From assembly GCF_039621805.1 (NCBI RefSeq), contig NZ_CP155073.1:2790001-2854000 (forward strand): DNA of 64,000 nt, read 5' to 3'. This DNA is from Paraburkholderia sp. PREW-6R. Its GTDB lineage: Bacteria > Pseudomonadota > Gammaproteobacteria > Burkholderiales > Burkholderiaceae. The notes beneath the pieces were generated by a model. It ran no database searches. It worked only from the letters and a program-made list of their open reading frames with translations, and was not told the DNA's origin. Position numbers and translations under genes: made by a program. Numbering within the stretch: position 1 is the first letter of the stretch; every line of letters begins with the position of its first letter. Shown piece after piece: positions 1 through 9,454 of the stretch.

Positions 1-435
1 TCGCGCTGGGACTTCAAGCACATCCTGTCCGGCGGCTACGTCGACATCATCCAGCCGGATGCGTCGCACGCCGGCGGCATCACCGAATGCCGCAAGATCG
101 CGTCGATGGCCGAAGCCTACGACGTCGCGCTCGCGCTGCACTGCCCGCTCGGGCCGATCGCGCTCGCCACCTGCCTGCAGATCGACGCGGTGAGCTACAA
201 CGCGTTCATCCAGGAGCAGAGCCTGGGCATCCACTACAACCAGGGGAACGATCTGCTCGACTACATCAGGAACCCGGAAGTCTTCAGGTACGAAGACGGG
301 TTCGTGTCGATTCCGCAAGGCCCGGGCCTTGGCATCGAAGTGAACGAAGAGAAGGTTCGCGAGATGGCGAAGGTCGGGCACCGCTGGCGCAATCCGGTCT
401 GGCGTCACGCCGACGGCAGCGTCGCGGAATGGTAA
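1..435 (+). CDS. dgoD: D-galactonate dehydratase, C-terminal part (5' end outside window)
   Basis: Open from base 1 without a start, so only the last 144 codons are present. The enzyme removes water from D-galactonate to give 2-keto-3-deoxygalactonate, in the cytoplasm. The fragment has enolase-superfamily features: [12 protein letters not shown] near the start, then [10 protein letters not shown] with the expected catalytic-region histidine, and the family-typical C terminus ending in [19 protein letters not shown]. The following gene is an MFS transporter of the sugar-acid type, which fits a galactonate catabolic operon; 153 bases separate them. A related sugar-acid dehydratase of the same subgroup is the main alternative. 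Confidence 0.85.
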   Translation, partial: SRWDFKHILSGGYVDIIQPDASHAGGITECRKIASMAEAYDVALALHCPLGPIALATCLQIDAVSYNAFIQEQSLGIHYNQGNDLLDYIRNPEVFRYEDGFVSIPQGPGLGIEVNEEKVREMAKVGHRWRNPVWRHADGSVAEW

Positions 436-588
436 GCATCGCCTGAACGGAACGCCGCCTGCAGTCCACGGGCGGCGTTTTTCTTTTGCGGCGCGTGTGG
501 TGCACGCATCGTCCGCGCTCGTCGTATGCGAACACCTGGGCTGCGGCCGCGGCCCCGGCCAGAAACAGAAAAAAACGAGGACACCTTC

Positions 589-1917
589 GTGGAGACAACC
601 CACCTCCAGACCCGAGCTACGGGCCAGCGCCACCGGCTCCTGGTCATGCTGTTCATTACCGTCGTCATCACCTATCTCGACCGCAGCAATCTGTCGATTG
701 CCGCCACCGCGATCGCGCAAGACCTGCAACTCGACCCGGCGCGCATGGGACTGGTGTTTTCCGCGTTCGGCTGGTCGTATGCGTTGCTGCAGATTCCGGG
801 CGGCATGCTGGTGGACCGCACGCGCCCGCGGCTACTGCTCGCGCTGGTCATCGGACTGTGGTCGCTGGCGACGATCGTGCAAGGTCTCGCGGGCACGTTC
901 GCCGTGCTGCTGTCGCTGCGCGTGCTGCTCGGCGCACTGGAAGCGCCGGCTTATCCCACGCTCAACCGTGTCGTCACGACGTGGTTTCCCGACAGCGAGC
1001 GCGCCCGTGCAATTGCCACTTATACGTCCGGTCAGTATGTCGGACTGGCGTTCCTCACACCGGCGCTCGTCCTCACGCAGCAGCGCTTTGGTTGGCAGGG
1101 CGTATTCTTCTTGACTGGCGCGATCGGCGTCGTGTGGGGTTTCGTCTGGTACGCGGTCTATCGCGAGCCGTCCGAAGCGGCCAACGTGAACGAAGCCGAA
1201 CTCGAAACGATCCGCGCGGGCGGGGGACTCGTCGAACTCGGCGAACCGGGCAGATTGCGTCAATCGTATAAAGCGGGCGGATCGGCAGACCAAACGCGCC
1301 GCGCCTACACCGCTGCCGACTGGCGCGCCGTGCTCGGTAATCGCAAGCTATGGGGCGTGTACATCGGGCAGATCGCGGTGACGTCCACGCTCTGGTTCTT
1401 CCTTACCTGGTTTCCGACCTACCTCGTCAAATACCGGCACATGGACTTCCTGAAGGCCGGGTTCATGGCGGCCGTGCCGTTTCTCGCGGCCTTTGTCGGC
1501 ATTCTGAGTTCGGGCCTGTTATCGGACTGGATGGTCAAGCGCGGCGTGTCGGTGACCGTTGCGCGCAAGGTGCCGATCGTCACCGGCCTGCTGTTGTCCA
1601 CCGCGATCGTGGGTGCGAACTATGTCGAAACACCTGCAATGGTGATCCTGTTCATGGCGGTGGCGTTCTTCGGCAGTGGCTTTTCGTCGATCACGTGGGT
1701 ACTCGTGTCGTCGGTGGCAAAGAAAGAGTTGCTCGGCCTCACCGGCGGCATGTTCAATCTGATGGGCAACCTGTCCTCGATCTGCGTGCCGGTCGTCATC
1801 GGACTGATCGTCAGGGATAACGACTTCAAGCCGGCGCTGGTATTCATGAGCGCCGTCGGCGTGGTGGGCGCGCTGTCGTATCTCTTTCTCGTCGGCAAGA
1901 TCGAACGGATTCGCTAG
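589..1917 (+). CDS. MFS transporter, anion:cation symporter type (probable D-galactonate/hexuronate transporter)
   Basis: About 442 residues with roughly 12 hydrophobic segments. The N-terminal stretch ITYLDRSNLSIAA followed by FSAFGWSYALLQIPGG is typical of the ACS branch of the major facilitator superfamily (galactonate, glucarate, hexuronate and phthalate transporters). I chose the GTG at 589 because ACGAGGA lies about 8 bases upstream; the frame stays open to 526 but that extension is unlike the family. Its position directly after the galactonate dehydratase gene suggests galactonate uptake; the substrate is inferred from context only. Confidence 0.85.
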   Translation: METTHLQTRATGQRHRLLVMLFITVVITYLDRSNLSIAATAIAQDLQLDPARMGLVFSAFGWSYALLQIPGGMLVDRTRPRLLLALVIGLWSLATIVQGLAGTFAVLLSLRVLLGALEAPAYPTLNRVVTTWFPDSERARAIATYTSGQYVGLAFLTPALVLTQQRFGWQGVFFLTGAIGVVWGFVWYAVYREPSEAANVNEAELETIRAGGGLVELGEPGRLRQSYKAGGSADQTRRAYTAADWRAVLGNRKLWGVYIGQIAVTSTLWFFLTWFPTYLVKYRHMDFLKAGFMAAVPFLAAFVGILSSGLLSDWMVKRGVSVTVARKVPIVTGLLLSTAIVGANYVETPAMVILFMAVAFFGSGFSSITWVLVSSVAKKELLGLTGGMFNLMGNLSSICVPVVIGLIVRDNDFKPALVFMSAVGVVGALSYLFLVGKIERIR

Positions 1918-2200
1918 ACGTCGAGGCTCGCACATCGCTTCCCGGCGATGGACGCCTACCGCGCCGCGACAACGACAGGTCGCGCGTTACGGGCACGTGA
2001 CACACGTCCTGCCGCAGTAACGTAACATCCCGGACCAGATCGGCATCAGCATGCTATTTCCGGCCTGTTTCCGGGCGCCGGCTGGTCCTCCGAAACGCCT
2101 TACCCACCAAGGCTTCACTGCTTCTGTTAGACAACATACAGACGCATTGGCCCACTCCTTGCTCAAATGCAGTGAAACACCACATGCATCGGGGAACATC

Positions 2201-2503
2201 ATGGGCGAATTCCTTCCAGACTATCTGATCCGCGAACAGGCGGCCGTCGGCGCACTGGTCGTGTTCGGCGTGCTGCGGATCATTGGTGCGGCGCTCGCGT
2301 ACGAACGTGGCTGGCGCATCCCGGTCGTCGAAAAGCTGTTCATTGGCGCAGCCGTGCTGTATTGCATGCCTCAACTCTTCGACGTGCTGACCCACATGTA
2401 CGGCGCGCGTGGTGCGGGCGCGGAACTCGAAGGCAAAGCAGCCGGCTGTGCAATCGCGCTGTTCTGCGCGCCGATCCTCGGCCACCGCCTCGGCTTCGAA
2501 TAA
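2201..2503 (+). CDS. Small membrane protein of unknown function
   Basis: 100 residues beginning MGEFLPDYLIREQ. The frame extends upstream to 2051, but the ATG at 2201 follows GGGGAAC by a few bases and is the better start. Three hydrophobic stretches (about residues 12-30, 38-58 and 78-95) suggest an inner-membrane protein. I do not recognise a family. It ends 16 bases before the next small gene, so the two may be co-transcribed and share the terminator at 2827. Confidence 0.55.
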   Translation: MGEFLPDYLIREQAAVGALVVFGVLRIIGAALAYERGWRIPVVEKLFIGAAVLYCMPQLFDVLTHMYGARGAGAELEGKAAGCAIALFCAPILGHRLGFE

Positions 2504-2519
2504 TCAGGCCGCCCCGCCT

Positions 2520-2777
2520 ATGCCTGCCCTGCACTTCACTGAACTGTCGAAGAAAAACACGCAAGCAGCAGTGTGCGCCGACCCGGTGTACCGGGCGGGC
2601 GACGTGTTGAAACTCAAATCCGGCGGACGCACGATGACCGCGACATGGTCCGGTCCAGTGGTGTTCGCGCCGGGCAACTGGCTGATCTGCCAATGGTTCA
2701 CTGACGCGGGCGAGTTGCAGCAGGAGATGTTTCCGGAAGAAACGCTGGTCCGGGCTCACGACGCTTTCGCCGGCTAA
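2520..2777 (+). CDS. DUF2158 (YodC-like) small protein
   Basis: 85 residues. The pattern GDVLKLKSGGRTMTATWSG followed by CQWF is the hallmark of the YodC/DUF2158 family, small soluble proteins usually of 60-90 residues with no established function. The family match covers about residues 24-75; the N-terminal 20 residues are extra. The start is the ATG at 2520, just after the stop of the preceding small ORF. A strong intrinsic terminator follows. Confidence 0.7.
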   Translation: MPALHFTELSKKNTQAAVCADPVYRAGDVLKLKSGGRTMTATWSGPVVFAPGNWLICQWFTDAGELQQEMFPEETLVRAHDAFAG

Positions 2778-2826
2778 CGAGTAGTGACGGATCACCTGGC
2801 CCCACGCCAGGCGACCGTGTGTATTG

Positions 2827-2858
2827 CGCCGCACGGGCTTGCCGTGCGGCGTTTTTTT
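2827..2858 (+). terminator. Intrinsic terminator
   Basis: A 10-bp stem (2827-2836 pairing with 2842-2851, core GCCGCACGG/CCGTGCGGC) with a 5-base loop, followed by seven T. It ends the two small plus-strand genes and lies just before the 3' end of convergent copD. Confidence 0.85.
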
Positions 2859-2888
2859 ATGCGCGGCGGCGGCGCGGTGCGAACCCGC

Positions 2889-3818
2889 CTAACCCAATGC
2901 CGCGAATGCCGGCACGCTATGCGACAGCGCGGCAGCGGCGACAAACACGCCAATCATCGCGAGCGCTTCGAGATACAGCACGTTGACGAACGTGTGCGCG
3001 TCCATTGTCGAGGCGGTGCGGCGCAGGCGCGGCAGCGCGGAGAAGCGGTTCAGCCCGCCGAGCACGAGCGCGAGTGCGACCAGCGTAAGCTTGAGCGTAA
3101 GCACATGGCCCCACGTGCTCAGTTCGATTGCCTCGAACGATCCGCCCGAGCCACGGACCGCGTTGAAGAGACCGGAGATCAGCACAAGTACGACCGCCAC
3201 CACCGACACGTTCGACACCTGCGTCGCCGTGCGGATCAGCATGCCGCGCGCCGTCGACGTGCCCAACGCGGGCAGCACCGACAAGCCTGCCGCCATCGCC
3301 AGTCCACCCCACACGGCGGTGACGAGCACGTGCAGCGTCTGCATGACGATCGCCGCCGAAGCCGGGCCAGCGTCGGCCGCGTGACCCAGCGACGCCTTGC
3401 CCACCGAGACCACGATCACCGCGACCCACAGCAGCGCGTTGCGCAGCGTTCCGGTCTGACTCGTCATCGCAGTACCCAACAGCAGCAGCGCGCCCGCGAA
3501 TGCAATCGCCCAGCCGCGCCCGACATGCGTTTGCGTCAGCACGGTCGGCACGACGCCGATGGCAGCCGGCAGCGTCACGCCGCTCATCGAGGCCGCCTGA
3601 TAGAGCAGCCAGCCAAGGTCCGCGAGCACCAGCACCACGGTAGCCGTCAACATGGCCCGTTGCGCGCGCGCCCACGCCGGCCGCGCCGGCGAGACCTTTG
3701 CCTGCGCGTCCCTCGCGAGCCACGCGCCAAGCAGCGCCGAGCCAACGGCAAACGCAAACGCCACGTTCATCAGCGCGGCCATCGCGACCTGTCCGAACCA
3801 CAAGCCGTCGAAGCTCAT
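2889..3818 (-). CDS. copD: Copper resistance protein CopD
   Basis: 309 residues, an inner-membrane protein with about eight hydrophobic segments. CopD works with periplasmic CopC in copper uptake or homeostasis. The copD start overlaps the copC stop by four bases (ATGA at 3815-3818), which is the usual translationally coupled copCD arrangement and decides the start. The frame continues upstream for 20 codons but those would lie inside copC. The family is recognised from order, length and hydrophobic pattern (LGWLLYQAA, HVLVTAVWGG, LTLVALALVLGGLNRF). Confidence 0.88.
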   Translation of the reverse strand: MSFDGLWFGQVAMAALMNVAFAFAVGSALLGAWLARDAQAKVSPARPAWARAQRAMLTATVVLVLADLGWLLYQAASMSGVTLPAAIGVVPTVLTQTHVGRGWAIAFAGALLLLGTAMTSQTGTLRNALLWVAVIVVSVGKASLGHAADAGPASAAIVMQTLHVLVTAVWGGLAMAAGLSVLPALGTSTARGMLIRTATQVSNVSVVAVVLVLISGLFNAVRGSGGSFEAIELSTWGHVLTLKLTLVALALVLGGLNRFSALPRLRRTASTMDAHTFVNVLYLEALAMIGVFVAAAALSHSVPAFAALG

Positions 3819-4201
3819 TTGACTGCGAACGCCAGATCGCCCTGGGTCCGGTGACCGTCCGTCGCTACGGCTACCCAATGCGCGGTGTATCGGCCAGTGC
3901 TCAAGTGTGGAAGCGCCAGGTGCATGACGCGGGCGTCGCCGTTATCGACTTGTGATGCGGCGGAAGTCGCAGCCTTGCCCGCCGCGTCGGCCAGCGTGAT
4001 CTTGCTGAATGCGGGCTCCAGAGGCTCGGTGAAGTGGATCGTGACTTCGGTCGGCGCGGCGACTGCCGCGTTCATGGCAGGCTCGCTCGATACGAAATGG
4101 GCGTGCGCGAATGCAGTGGAAGTAACGACCAGCGTTGAGAAGCCGAACGGCCAGCGGCGCAACGCGCGCAGCGTCGGACGTGAAAAATTGAATAGCGTCA
4201 T
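3815..4201 (-). CDS. copC: Copper resistance protein CopC (periplasmic)
   Basis: 128 residues. A signal peptide covers about residues 1-33 with the cut before HAHFVSSEPA; the new N-terminal histidine is the classical Cu(II) ligand of CopC. The C-terminal motif VATDGHRTQGDLAFAVK supplies the conserved DGH. The methionine-rich Cu(I) loop of Pseudomonas CopC is missing, so this is probably the Cu(II)-only form. It leads a two-gene operon with copD. I see no clear copper-regulator box upstream. Confidence 0.9.
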   Translation of the reverse strand: MTLFNFSRPTLRALRRWPFGFSTLVVTSTAFAHAHFVSSEPAMNAAVAAPTEVTIHFTEPLEPAFSKITLADAAGKAATSAASQVDNGDARVMHLALPHLSTGRYTAHWVAVATDGHRTQGDLAFAVK

Positions 4202-4585
4202 GTAAGACCGATAGCGTTAAACAGAGAAAATCAGGAACGTCAAGGCGGACTGCGTGAAAACCGGCAAGCCCAAGGGGGACTCACGGCGAGCCCGGAAGTG
4301 TACGCTTCGATGGCCGTCACGCGCGTGGGTTCAACCCTGTTTGTCCGTACGGAAGTGAGTCGTGGGCCTAGGGGCATTGATACCAAAGGCAATTTCGCGA
4401 TAGCAGGCACGCGACTTGATGCAGCTTCAGGCGTCAAACTGTCGCATGGCCGTGACAACAGAAAGCATCTCTAATGTGGCAAATAGTCACCATCACCCTT
4501 CGATGATAGAATGCTGCGTCGCCGCGCAGCGACCGTTTGTCCTTCACACCGAACCGGTCGAAGTTCGGTCAGGTCCCCGATTCTG
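4202..4585. other. Intergenic region between copC and cytochrome c4 gene
   Basis: About 384 bases between divergent genes. It must hold the promoters of copCD (minus) and of the cytochrome pair (plus), but I cannot point to convincing -35/-10 pairs. A 72-codon minus-strand ORF at 4240-4458 has no family features and is not accepted as a gene. Confidence 0.4.
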
Positions 4586-5317
4586 ATGGAGTTACGCGTG
4601 TCTTCAAGACGCATTTTCCGCCCGTTGCTCGCCCTTCTGCTGATCGGCTCCGCGGGCGTCTATAGCGCTGCGAAAGCGCAGACTCAACCGAAGGCTCCTG
4701 ACACGATGGAAGCGCGCGTGCAGGGCTGTACAGCGTGTCACGGTACTCATGGTCAAGGTACGGACAACGACTACTTCCCGCGCCTTGCGGGCAAGCCGGC
4801 GGATTATCTGTATAACCAGCTACAGAATTTCCGTGAAGGGCGCCGCAAGTATCCGCCGATGAACTACCTCGTCACGTACCTCTCGGACGATTACCTTCAT
4901 CAGATCGCTACGTATTTTTCCCAGCAGCGTCCTCCGTATCCGCCTCCTGCCAAGCCCACCGTGTCGCAAGCCACGCTCGCGCGCGGCCAGCAGATCGTGT
5001 TGAACGGCGACACGTCGAAACAGATTCCGGCTTGCGCGGCGTGTCACGGCAAAGGCCTGACCGGCATGGAACCAGCTATTCCGGGTCTCGTCGGCTTGCA
5101 TTCGGACTACATCAGCGCGCAGCTCGGCGCATGGCGTTCAGGCTCGCGCCATGCGATCGCGCCTGACTGCATGCACACTATCGCTACCCGCCTGACTGAC
5201 GACGACGTGAATGCCGTCGCGTCCTGGCTTTCCACGCAACAGGCTCCGCAAAACCCCGTGCCGGCTCCAGCCCGCTCGATGAAGACTCCGCTTGCCTGCG
5301 GCAGCGAACCGCAATAA
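4586..5317 (+). CDS. Diheme cytochrome c4-type protein
   Basis: 243 residues. A signal peptide covers about residues 1-32. Two CXXCH haem sites lie at 48-52 (CTACH) and 150-154 (CAACH), each opening a class I cytochrome c domain; that is the c4 layout. FPRLAGKPADYLYNQLQNF after the first haem site and IPGLVGLHSDYISAQL after the second are typical c4 repeats. I chose the ATG at 4586; a GTG at 4598 is also possible, and the longer frame from 4511 would bury the signal peptide. It probably carries electrons in the periplasm. The next gene, 21 bases on, is another cytochrome c. Confidence 0.88.
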   Translation: MELRVSSRRIFRPLLALLLIGSAGVYSAAKAQTQPKAPDTMEARVQGCTACHGTHGQGTDNDYFPRLAGKPADYLYNQLQNFREGRRKYPPMNYLVTYLSDDYLHQIATYFSQQRPPYPPPAKPTVSQATLARGQQIVLNGDTSKQIPACAACHGKGLTGMEPAIPGLVGLHSDYISAQLGAWRSGSRHAIAPDCMHTIATRLTDDDVNAVASWLSTQQAPQNPVPAPARSMKTPLACGSEPQ

Positions 5318-5338
5318 GGCACCGGGAGAGACACTCAA

Positions 5339-6637
5339 ATGAAACGCAAGTCCTTGTTCGCCCTCTCGGCAGTCATCGTGGTTGCGGCTGCTGCGCTCGT
5401 CCCCGTCCTGTGGTCGGGCGGCGACCATCTGCACAACGGATCGGCCATGGCGGCCACGCCGGCCGACCAGGCCGAACTGGTCAAGAAAGGCGAGTACCTC
5501 GCCCGCGCCGGCGACTGTATCGCCTGCCACACGGTGCGCGGCGGCAAGCAGTTCGCCGGCGGTCTGCCCATGGCTACACCGTTCGGCACCATGTTCACGC
5601 CGAACATCACGCCTGACGACCAGTACGGCATCGGCAAATGGACGCAGGACGACTTCTACCGCGCCATGCACACCGGCCGTTCGAAAGACGGCAGCCTGCT
5701 CTATCCCGGTTTCCCGTTCACGAGCTACACGAAGGTCACGCGCGCCGACTCGGACGCGATCTATGCGTATCTGCGTTCGGTCACGCCGGTCAACGTGCCG
5801 AGCCGTCCGCACGAGCTGAAATTCCCGTTCAACCAGCGCAACATGCTGATCGGCTGGCGTACGCTGTTCTTCCGTGAAGGCGAGTACAAGCCGGACCCGA
5901 CCAAGTCGGTCGAATGGAATCGCGGCGCGTACCTGATCGAAGGCCTCGGCCATTGCGGCATGTGCCATACGTCGATCAACGCAATGGGCGGCCCGGTCAG
6001 CTCGGCGGCATTCGCCGGCGGCCTGATCCCGCTGCAGAACTGGTATGCACCGTCGTTGACGTCGAACAAGGAAGCGGGTCTCGGCGACTGGGAAACGAAG
6101 GACATCGCCGACCTGCTGAAGACCGGCGTGTCGAATCGCGGCGCGGTGTTTGGTCCGATGGCTGAAGTGGTCCACAACAGTCTCCAGTACATGTCGGATT
6201 CGGACATCAACGCAATGGCCACGTACCTGAAGACCATTCCGCAAAAGAGCGAAGCACCGGAGTCGATGCAGCTCGAAACGTCGGAAAAGTTCGGCGGTGA
6301 ACTGTTGAAGCAAGGCCAGAAGATCTACGCTGACAACTGCGCGAAGTGCCACGCTGAGAATGGTCTCGGCATGCCGCCGAGCTTCCCGCCGCTCGCGAAT
6401 AACCAATCCATCCAGATGCCGTCGGCGGTCAATCCGATCCGTATGGTGCTGAACGGCGGTTATCCGCCGAGCACGAACGCGAACCCGCATCCGTATGGCA
6501 TGCCGCCGTTCGCGCAAGCGTTGTCGAATCAGGAAGTGGCGGCGGTTGTTACGTACATCCGTATGTCATGGGGCAACCACGGTACGGCAGTGTCGCCGCA
6601 ACAGGTGGCGGATTTGCGTTCGGCGCCGCTCGACTAG
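5339..6637 (+). CDS. Triheme cytochrome c (alcohol/gluconate dehydrogenase cytochrome-subunit family)
   Basis: 432 residues with an N-terminal signal/anchor (residues 5-22). Three CXXCH sites lie at 60-64 (CIACH), 206-210 (CGMCH) and 334-338 (CAKCH). Length, spacing and the motif GEYLARAGDCIACHT match the membrane-bound triheme subunits of alcohol, gluconate and sorbitol dehydrogenases, which pass electrons to ubiquinone. GGGAGAG sits about 9 bases before the ATG. No flavin or quinoprotein dehydrogenase gene is adjacent, so its electron donor is unknown. It is co-oriented with the c4 gene and probably in one operon. Confidence 0.85.
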   Translation: MKRKSLFALSAVIVVAAAALVPVLWSGGDHLHNGSAMAATPADQAELVKKGEYLARAGDCIACHTVRGGKQFAGGLPMATPFGTMFTPNITPDDQYGIGKWTQDDFYRAMHTGRSKDGSLLYPGFPFTSYTKVTRADSDAIYAYLRSVTPVNVPSRPHELKFPFNQRNMLIGWRTLFFREGEYKPDPTKSVEWNRGAYLIEGLGHCGMCHTSINAMGGPVSSAAFAGGLIPLQNWYAPSLTSNKEAGLGDWETKDIADLLKTGVSNRGAVFGPMAEVVHNSLQYMSDSDINAMATYLKTIPQKSEAPESMQLETSEKFGGELLKQGQKIYADNCAKCHAENGLGMPPSFPPLANNQSIQMPSAVNPIRMVLNGGYPPSTNANPHPYGMPPFAQALSNQEVAAVVTYIRMSWGNHGTAVSPQQVADLRSAPLD

Positions 6638-6752
6638 GCAGCACAGGCAGTCTCTGGGGCGCGGCCTGCGTGACTTGCGGCCGCGCCCTTCGTTTTTGCA
6701 GGACCGGTATCATGTAGGACTTTGTCCATGAAACCGTGCAGGAGAATGAGCC

Positions 6753-7373
6753 GTGCATGTCGGTGAGCGTTTGAACAGCATTACCCACCTCGTCGGCGCC
6801 GTACTGTCGGTGGCGGGTCTTGCCGCGCTCGTGACAATGGGCGCGCTCGACGGTGACGCGTATAAGGTGGTGAGCTTCAGCGTGTACGGAGCGATGCTGT
6901 TCGTGCTGTATGCTATCTCCACGCTTTACCACAGCGTGCGCCACCCGCGTATCAAGGCAGTTTTGCAGAAATGCGATCACTCGGCGATCTACCTGCTGAT
7001 CGCCGGCAGTTACACCCCGTTCACACTTGTTACATTGCGGGGGCCGTGGGGCTGGTCGCTTTTCGGCGTAAGCTGGGGACTCGCCACGCTTGGCATTGTC
7101 CAGGAACTCACGCTCGGGCGACGCACCCGCAGCGTGTCCATGGTGCTGTACGTGTTGATGGGATGGCTCGCGCTCGTTGCCGTCCGCCCGCTGGTTCATG
7201 CGTTACCAGCAGCGGGAACCGCCTGGCTCGTGGCCGGTGGGGTCATCTACAGTGCCGGCATCTACTTCTTCATCAACGACGAGCGCATCCGGCACGGACA
7301 TGGTATCTGGCACCTGTTCGTACTGGCGGGCAGTCTGTGTCAATTCGTCAGTGTCGCGCGCTACGTCGCCTGA
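6753..7373 (+). CDS. trhA: TrhA / hemolysin III family membrane protein (PAQR family)
   Basis: 206 residues with seven predicted membrane segments. The family histidines are visible: ITHLVGAVLS near the N terminus, ISTLYHSVRH, KCDHSAIYLLIAGSYTPF and HGHGIWHLFVLAGS near the C terminus. Bacterial members affect membrane fluidity; the hemolysin name is historical. Translation starts at a GTG, supported by AGGAG eight bases upstream. It appears to be a single-gene unit. Confidence 0.88.
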   Translation: MHVGERLNSITHLVGAVLSVAGLAALVTMGALDGDAYKVVSFSVYGAMLFVLYAISTLYHSVRHPRIKAVLQKCDHSAIYLLIAGSYTPFTLVTLRGPWGWSLFGVSWGLATLGIVQELTLGRRTRSVSMVLYVLMGWLALVAVRPLVHALPAAGTAWLVAGGVIYSAGIYFFINDERIRHGHGIWHLFVLAGSLCQFVSVARYVA

Positions 7374-7574
7374 CACGCCACGGCGGCGAAATGCAACTTA
7401 AGGCCAGTCAACGTGTCTGCATAGCGCGTTGAGCATTCGGCACGCATCAGAGCGTGCCGCCGATTTCTCTGCGGACGGAACCGGGCTTTGCCCCCGAGCG
7501 CGCCATGCGGCGTGTTCATGCTGCTCTATGGCCCGTCTGGGCCGTTCGCAAAACTGCATTGCAAAGAACAATTT
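7374..7574 (+). promoter_or_regulatory. Leader region of rhlE with hairpins
   Basis: About 200 bases without a gene. A hairpin GGCACGC/GCGTGCC (7439-7445 with 7452-7458) could be the weak end of trhA or part of the rhlE leader; no T-run follows. A second short inverted repeat (GGCCCG/CGGGCC type) lies near 7530-7550. Leader structures are plausible upstream of a DEAD-box helicase gene, but this is inference. Confidence 0.3.
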
Positions 7575-9182
7575 ATGTCTTTTGATTCTCTCGGCTTGTC
7601 CGAACCGTTGGTCCGCGCTGTTCACGAACTCGGCTACACCACGCCGACACCCATCCAGACCCAGGCGATTCCCGCCGTGCTGAACGGCGGCGATCTGCTG
7701 GCCGGCGCACAAACCGGTACCGGCAAGACGGCTGGCTTCACGCTGCCCATCCTGCAACGTTTGAACGCCACGTCGCCGGCCGGCGCGGGGTCGGGCAAGC
7801 GCACCGTGCGCGCGCTGATCCTCACGCCGACGCGCGAACTGGCCGCGCAGGTCGAAGAAAGCGTGCGCGCCTACGGCAAGTATCTGAAGCTCAGGTCCAC
7901 CGTGATGTTCGGCGGCGTGGGCATCAACCCGCAGATCGGCGCGCTGCGCAGCGGCGTGGACATCGTCGTCGCGACGCCGGGCCGTTTGCTCGACCATATG
8001 CAGCAGAAGACCATCGACCTGTCGCATCTCGAGATCCTTGTCCTCGATGAAGCCGACCGCATGCTCGACATGGGCTTCATCCACGACATCAAGCGCGTAC
8101 TTGCCAAGCTGCCGCCGAAGCGCCAGAACCTGCTGTTCTCGGCCACTTTCTCGGATGAAATCAAGACGCTCGCCGACAGCCTGCTCGACTCACCGGCACT
8201 GATTGAAGTGGCGCGCCGCAATACGACGGCTGAAACGGTCGCGCAGAAGATTCACCCGGTGGACCGCGACAAGAAGCGCGAACTGCTCACGCACCTGATC
8301 AAGCAGCACAACTGGTTTCAGGTGCTGGTGTTCACGCGCACCAAGCATGGCGCGAACCGCCTCGCCGAACAGCTGACGAAAGATGGCATCAGCGCGCTGG
8401 CGATTCACGGCAACAAGAGCCAGTCGGCACGCACGCGCGCGCTCGCCGAGTTCAAGGATGGCACGCTGCAGGTGCTGGTCGCCACCGACATCGCCGCGCG
8501 CGGCATCGATATCGATCAACTGCCGCACGTGGTCAATTACGATCTGCCGAACGTGCCGGAAGACTACGTGCACCGTATCGGCCGTACGGGCCGCGCGGGT
8601 GCTACGGGCGAAGCGGTGTCGCTCGTTTGCGTGGACGAGTTGCAACTGCTCAAGGACATTGAGAAGCTGATCAAGCGTCCCGTCCCGCAGGAAGTGATCG
8701 CGGGCTTCGAACCCGATCCGACCGCGAAGCCGGAGCCGATTCTGCGTCGCGGTCAGGGTGGCGGTGGCGGCGGCGGACGGTCGCCGCGTCAGAGCCAGGG
8801 CACGCCGAAGCGCGAGGGTGCAGCGGCGGCCAAGCCGGCGCAGCGTTCGGGGCAACGGCCGGCGAACGGCCAGCAACCGCGCGCGCAGGGTGCGAAGCCG
8901 GCCGCGGGCAATGACGGCCAGGCGCGCAATCAGACACGGCCGCAAGGCGCCAAGGCGACCAATGGTCATGGTGGCGAGGCGCGTCGCGAAGGTCAGCGTC
9001 GTGACGACCGGCCGCGCGCGGTCGCGCATGAAGCCGCCGCGACGCAGCACGCGCCGCGCAAGCCACAGGCCAACCGCCCGCAGGGTGGCAATCCAGGCGC
9101 CTTGCTCGGTGGCGGCGCAAAGGCACGCAATGACGCACCTCGCGGCGGCCAGTCCACGCGCAGCGGGCAGCGCGGGCGTTAA
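7575..9182 (+). CDS. rhlE: DEAD-box ATP-dependent RNA helicase RhlE
   Basis: 535 residues. The helicase core has [10 protein letters not shown] (Q motif), AQTGTGKT (Walker A, 45-52), [18 protein letters not shown] (158-161), SAT (189-191) and [10 protein letters not shown]. The N terminus MSFDSLGL is the standard RhlE start, so I rejected the open frame back to 7488. After about residue 385 comes a long low-complexity tail rich in G, Q, R, A and P, a basic RNA-binding extension. Such proteins remodel structured RNA in ribosome assembly and mRNA decay and are often cold-induced. Confidence 0.93.
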   Translation: MSFDSLGLSEPLVRAVHELGYTTPTPIQTQAIPAVLNGGDLLAGAQTGTGKTAGFTLPILQRLNATSPAGAGSGKRTVRALILTPTRELAAQVEESVRAYGKYLKLRSTVMFGGVGINPQIGALRSGVDIVVATPGRLLDHMQQKTIDLSHLEILVLDEADRMLDMGFIHDIKRVLAKLPPKRQNLLFSATFSDEIKTLADSLLDSPALIEVARRNTTAETVAQKIHPVDRDKKRELLTHLIKQHNWFQVLVFTRTKHGANRLAEQLTKDGISALAIHGNKSQSARTRALAEFKDGTLQVLVATDIAARGIDIDQLPHVVNYDLPNVPEDYVHRIGRTGRAGATGEAVSLVCVDELQLLKDIEKLIKRPVPQEVIAGFEPDPTAKPEPILRRGQGGGGGGGRSPRQSQGTPKREGAAAAKPAQRSGQRPANGQQPRAQGAKPAAGNDGQARNQTRPQGAKATNGHGGEARREGQRRDDRPRAVAHEAAATQHAPRKPQANRPQGGNPGALLGGGAKARNDAPRGGQSTRSGQRGR

Positions 9183-9239
9183 GCGCGTTCTGGTGTCTGG
9201 TGCAGCCAGCGGGGTTGCCGGCCGGCTGCGCGACCTTGT

Positions 9240-9305
9240 GTAATCACGGGGCTGCTGGCTTGCAGCGCGCCGTTATGTAATCACAAAGCTGCTGGCTTGC
9301 AGCGC
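9240..9305 (+). repeat. Tandem imperfect 29-bp direct repeat, each copy holding a hairpin
   Basis: Two copies of a 29-base unit at 9240-9268 and 9277-9305 (period 37 bases) differ only at three adjacent positions (GGG versus AAA). Each contains the small inverted repeat GCTGC-TGGCTT-GCAGC. It lies just after rhlE in a 272-base gap. There is no T-run, so it is not a standard terminator. Confidence 0.7.
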
Positions 9306-9454
9306 AGTGTCTGCAACCTCGGACGCGTAAGCCAGCGCGTCGAACTGCGCCGTCAAGCATGGGAAGCAAAACACACGCTTGGCGTGTGACCGACCAGGCG
9401 CTCTCATACTGGCCTGAGCGATAAAACACGCAGCCATTGCCAGCAATTTCAAGG

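Noticed and set aside
4240..4458. 72-codon minus-strand frame between copC and c4
   Set aside because: No ribosome site, no hydrophobic or domain pattern, no neighbour logic.
9244..9429. 61-codon minus-strand frame over the 29-bp repeats
   Set aside because: The repeat explains the sequence; the peptide has no features.
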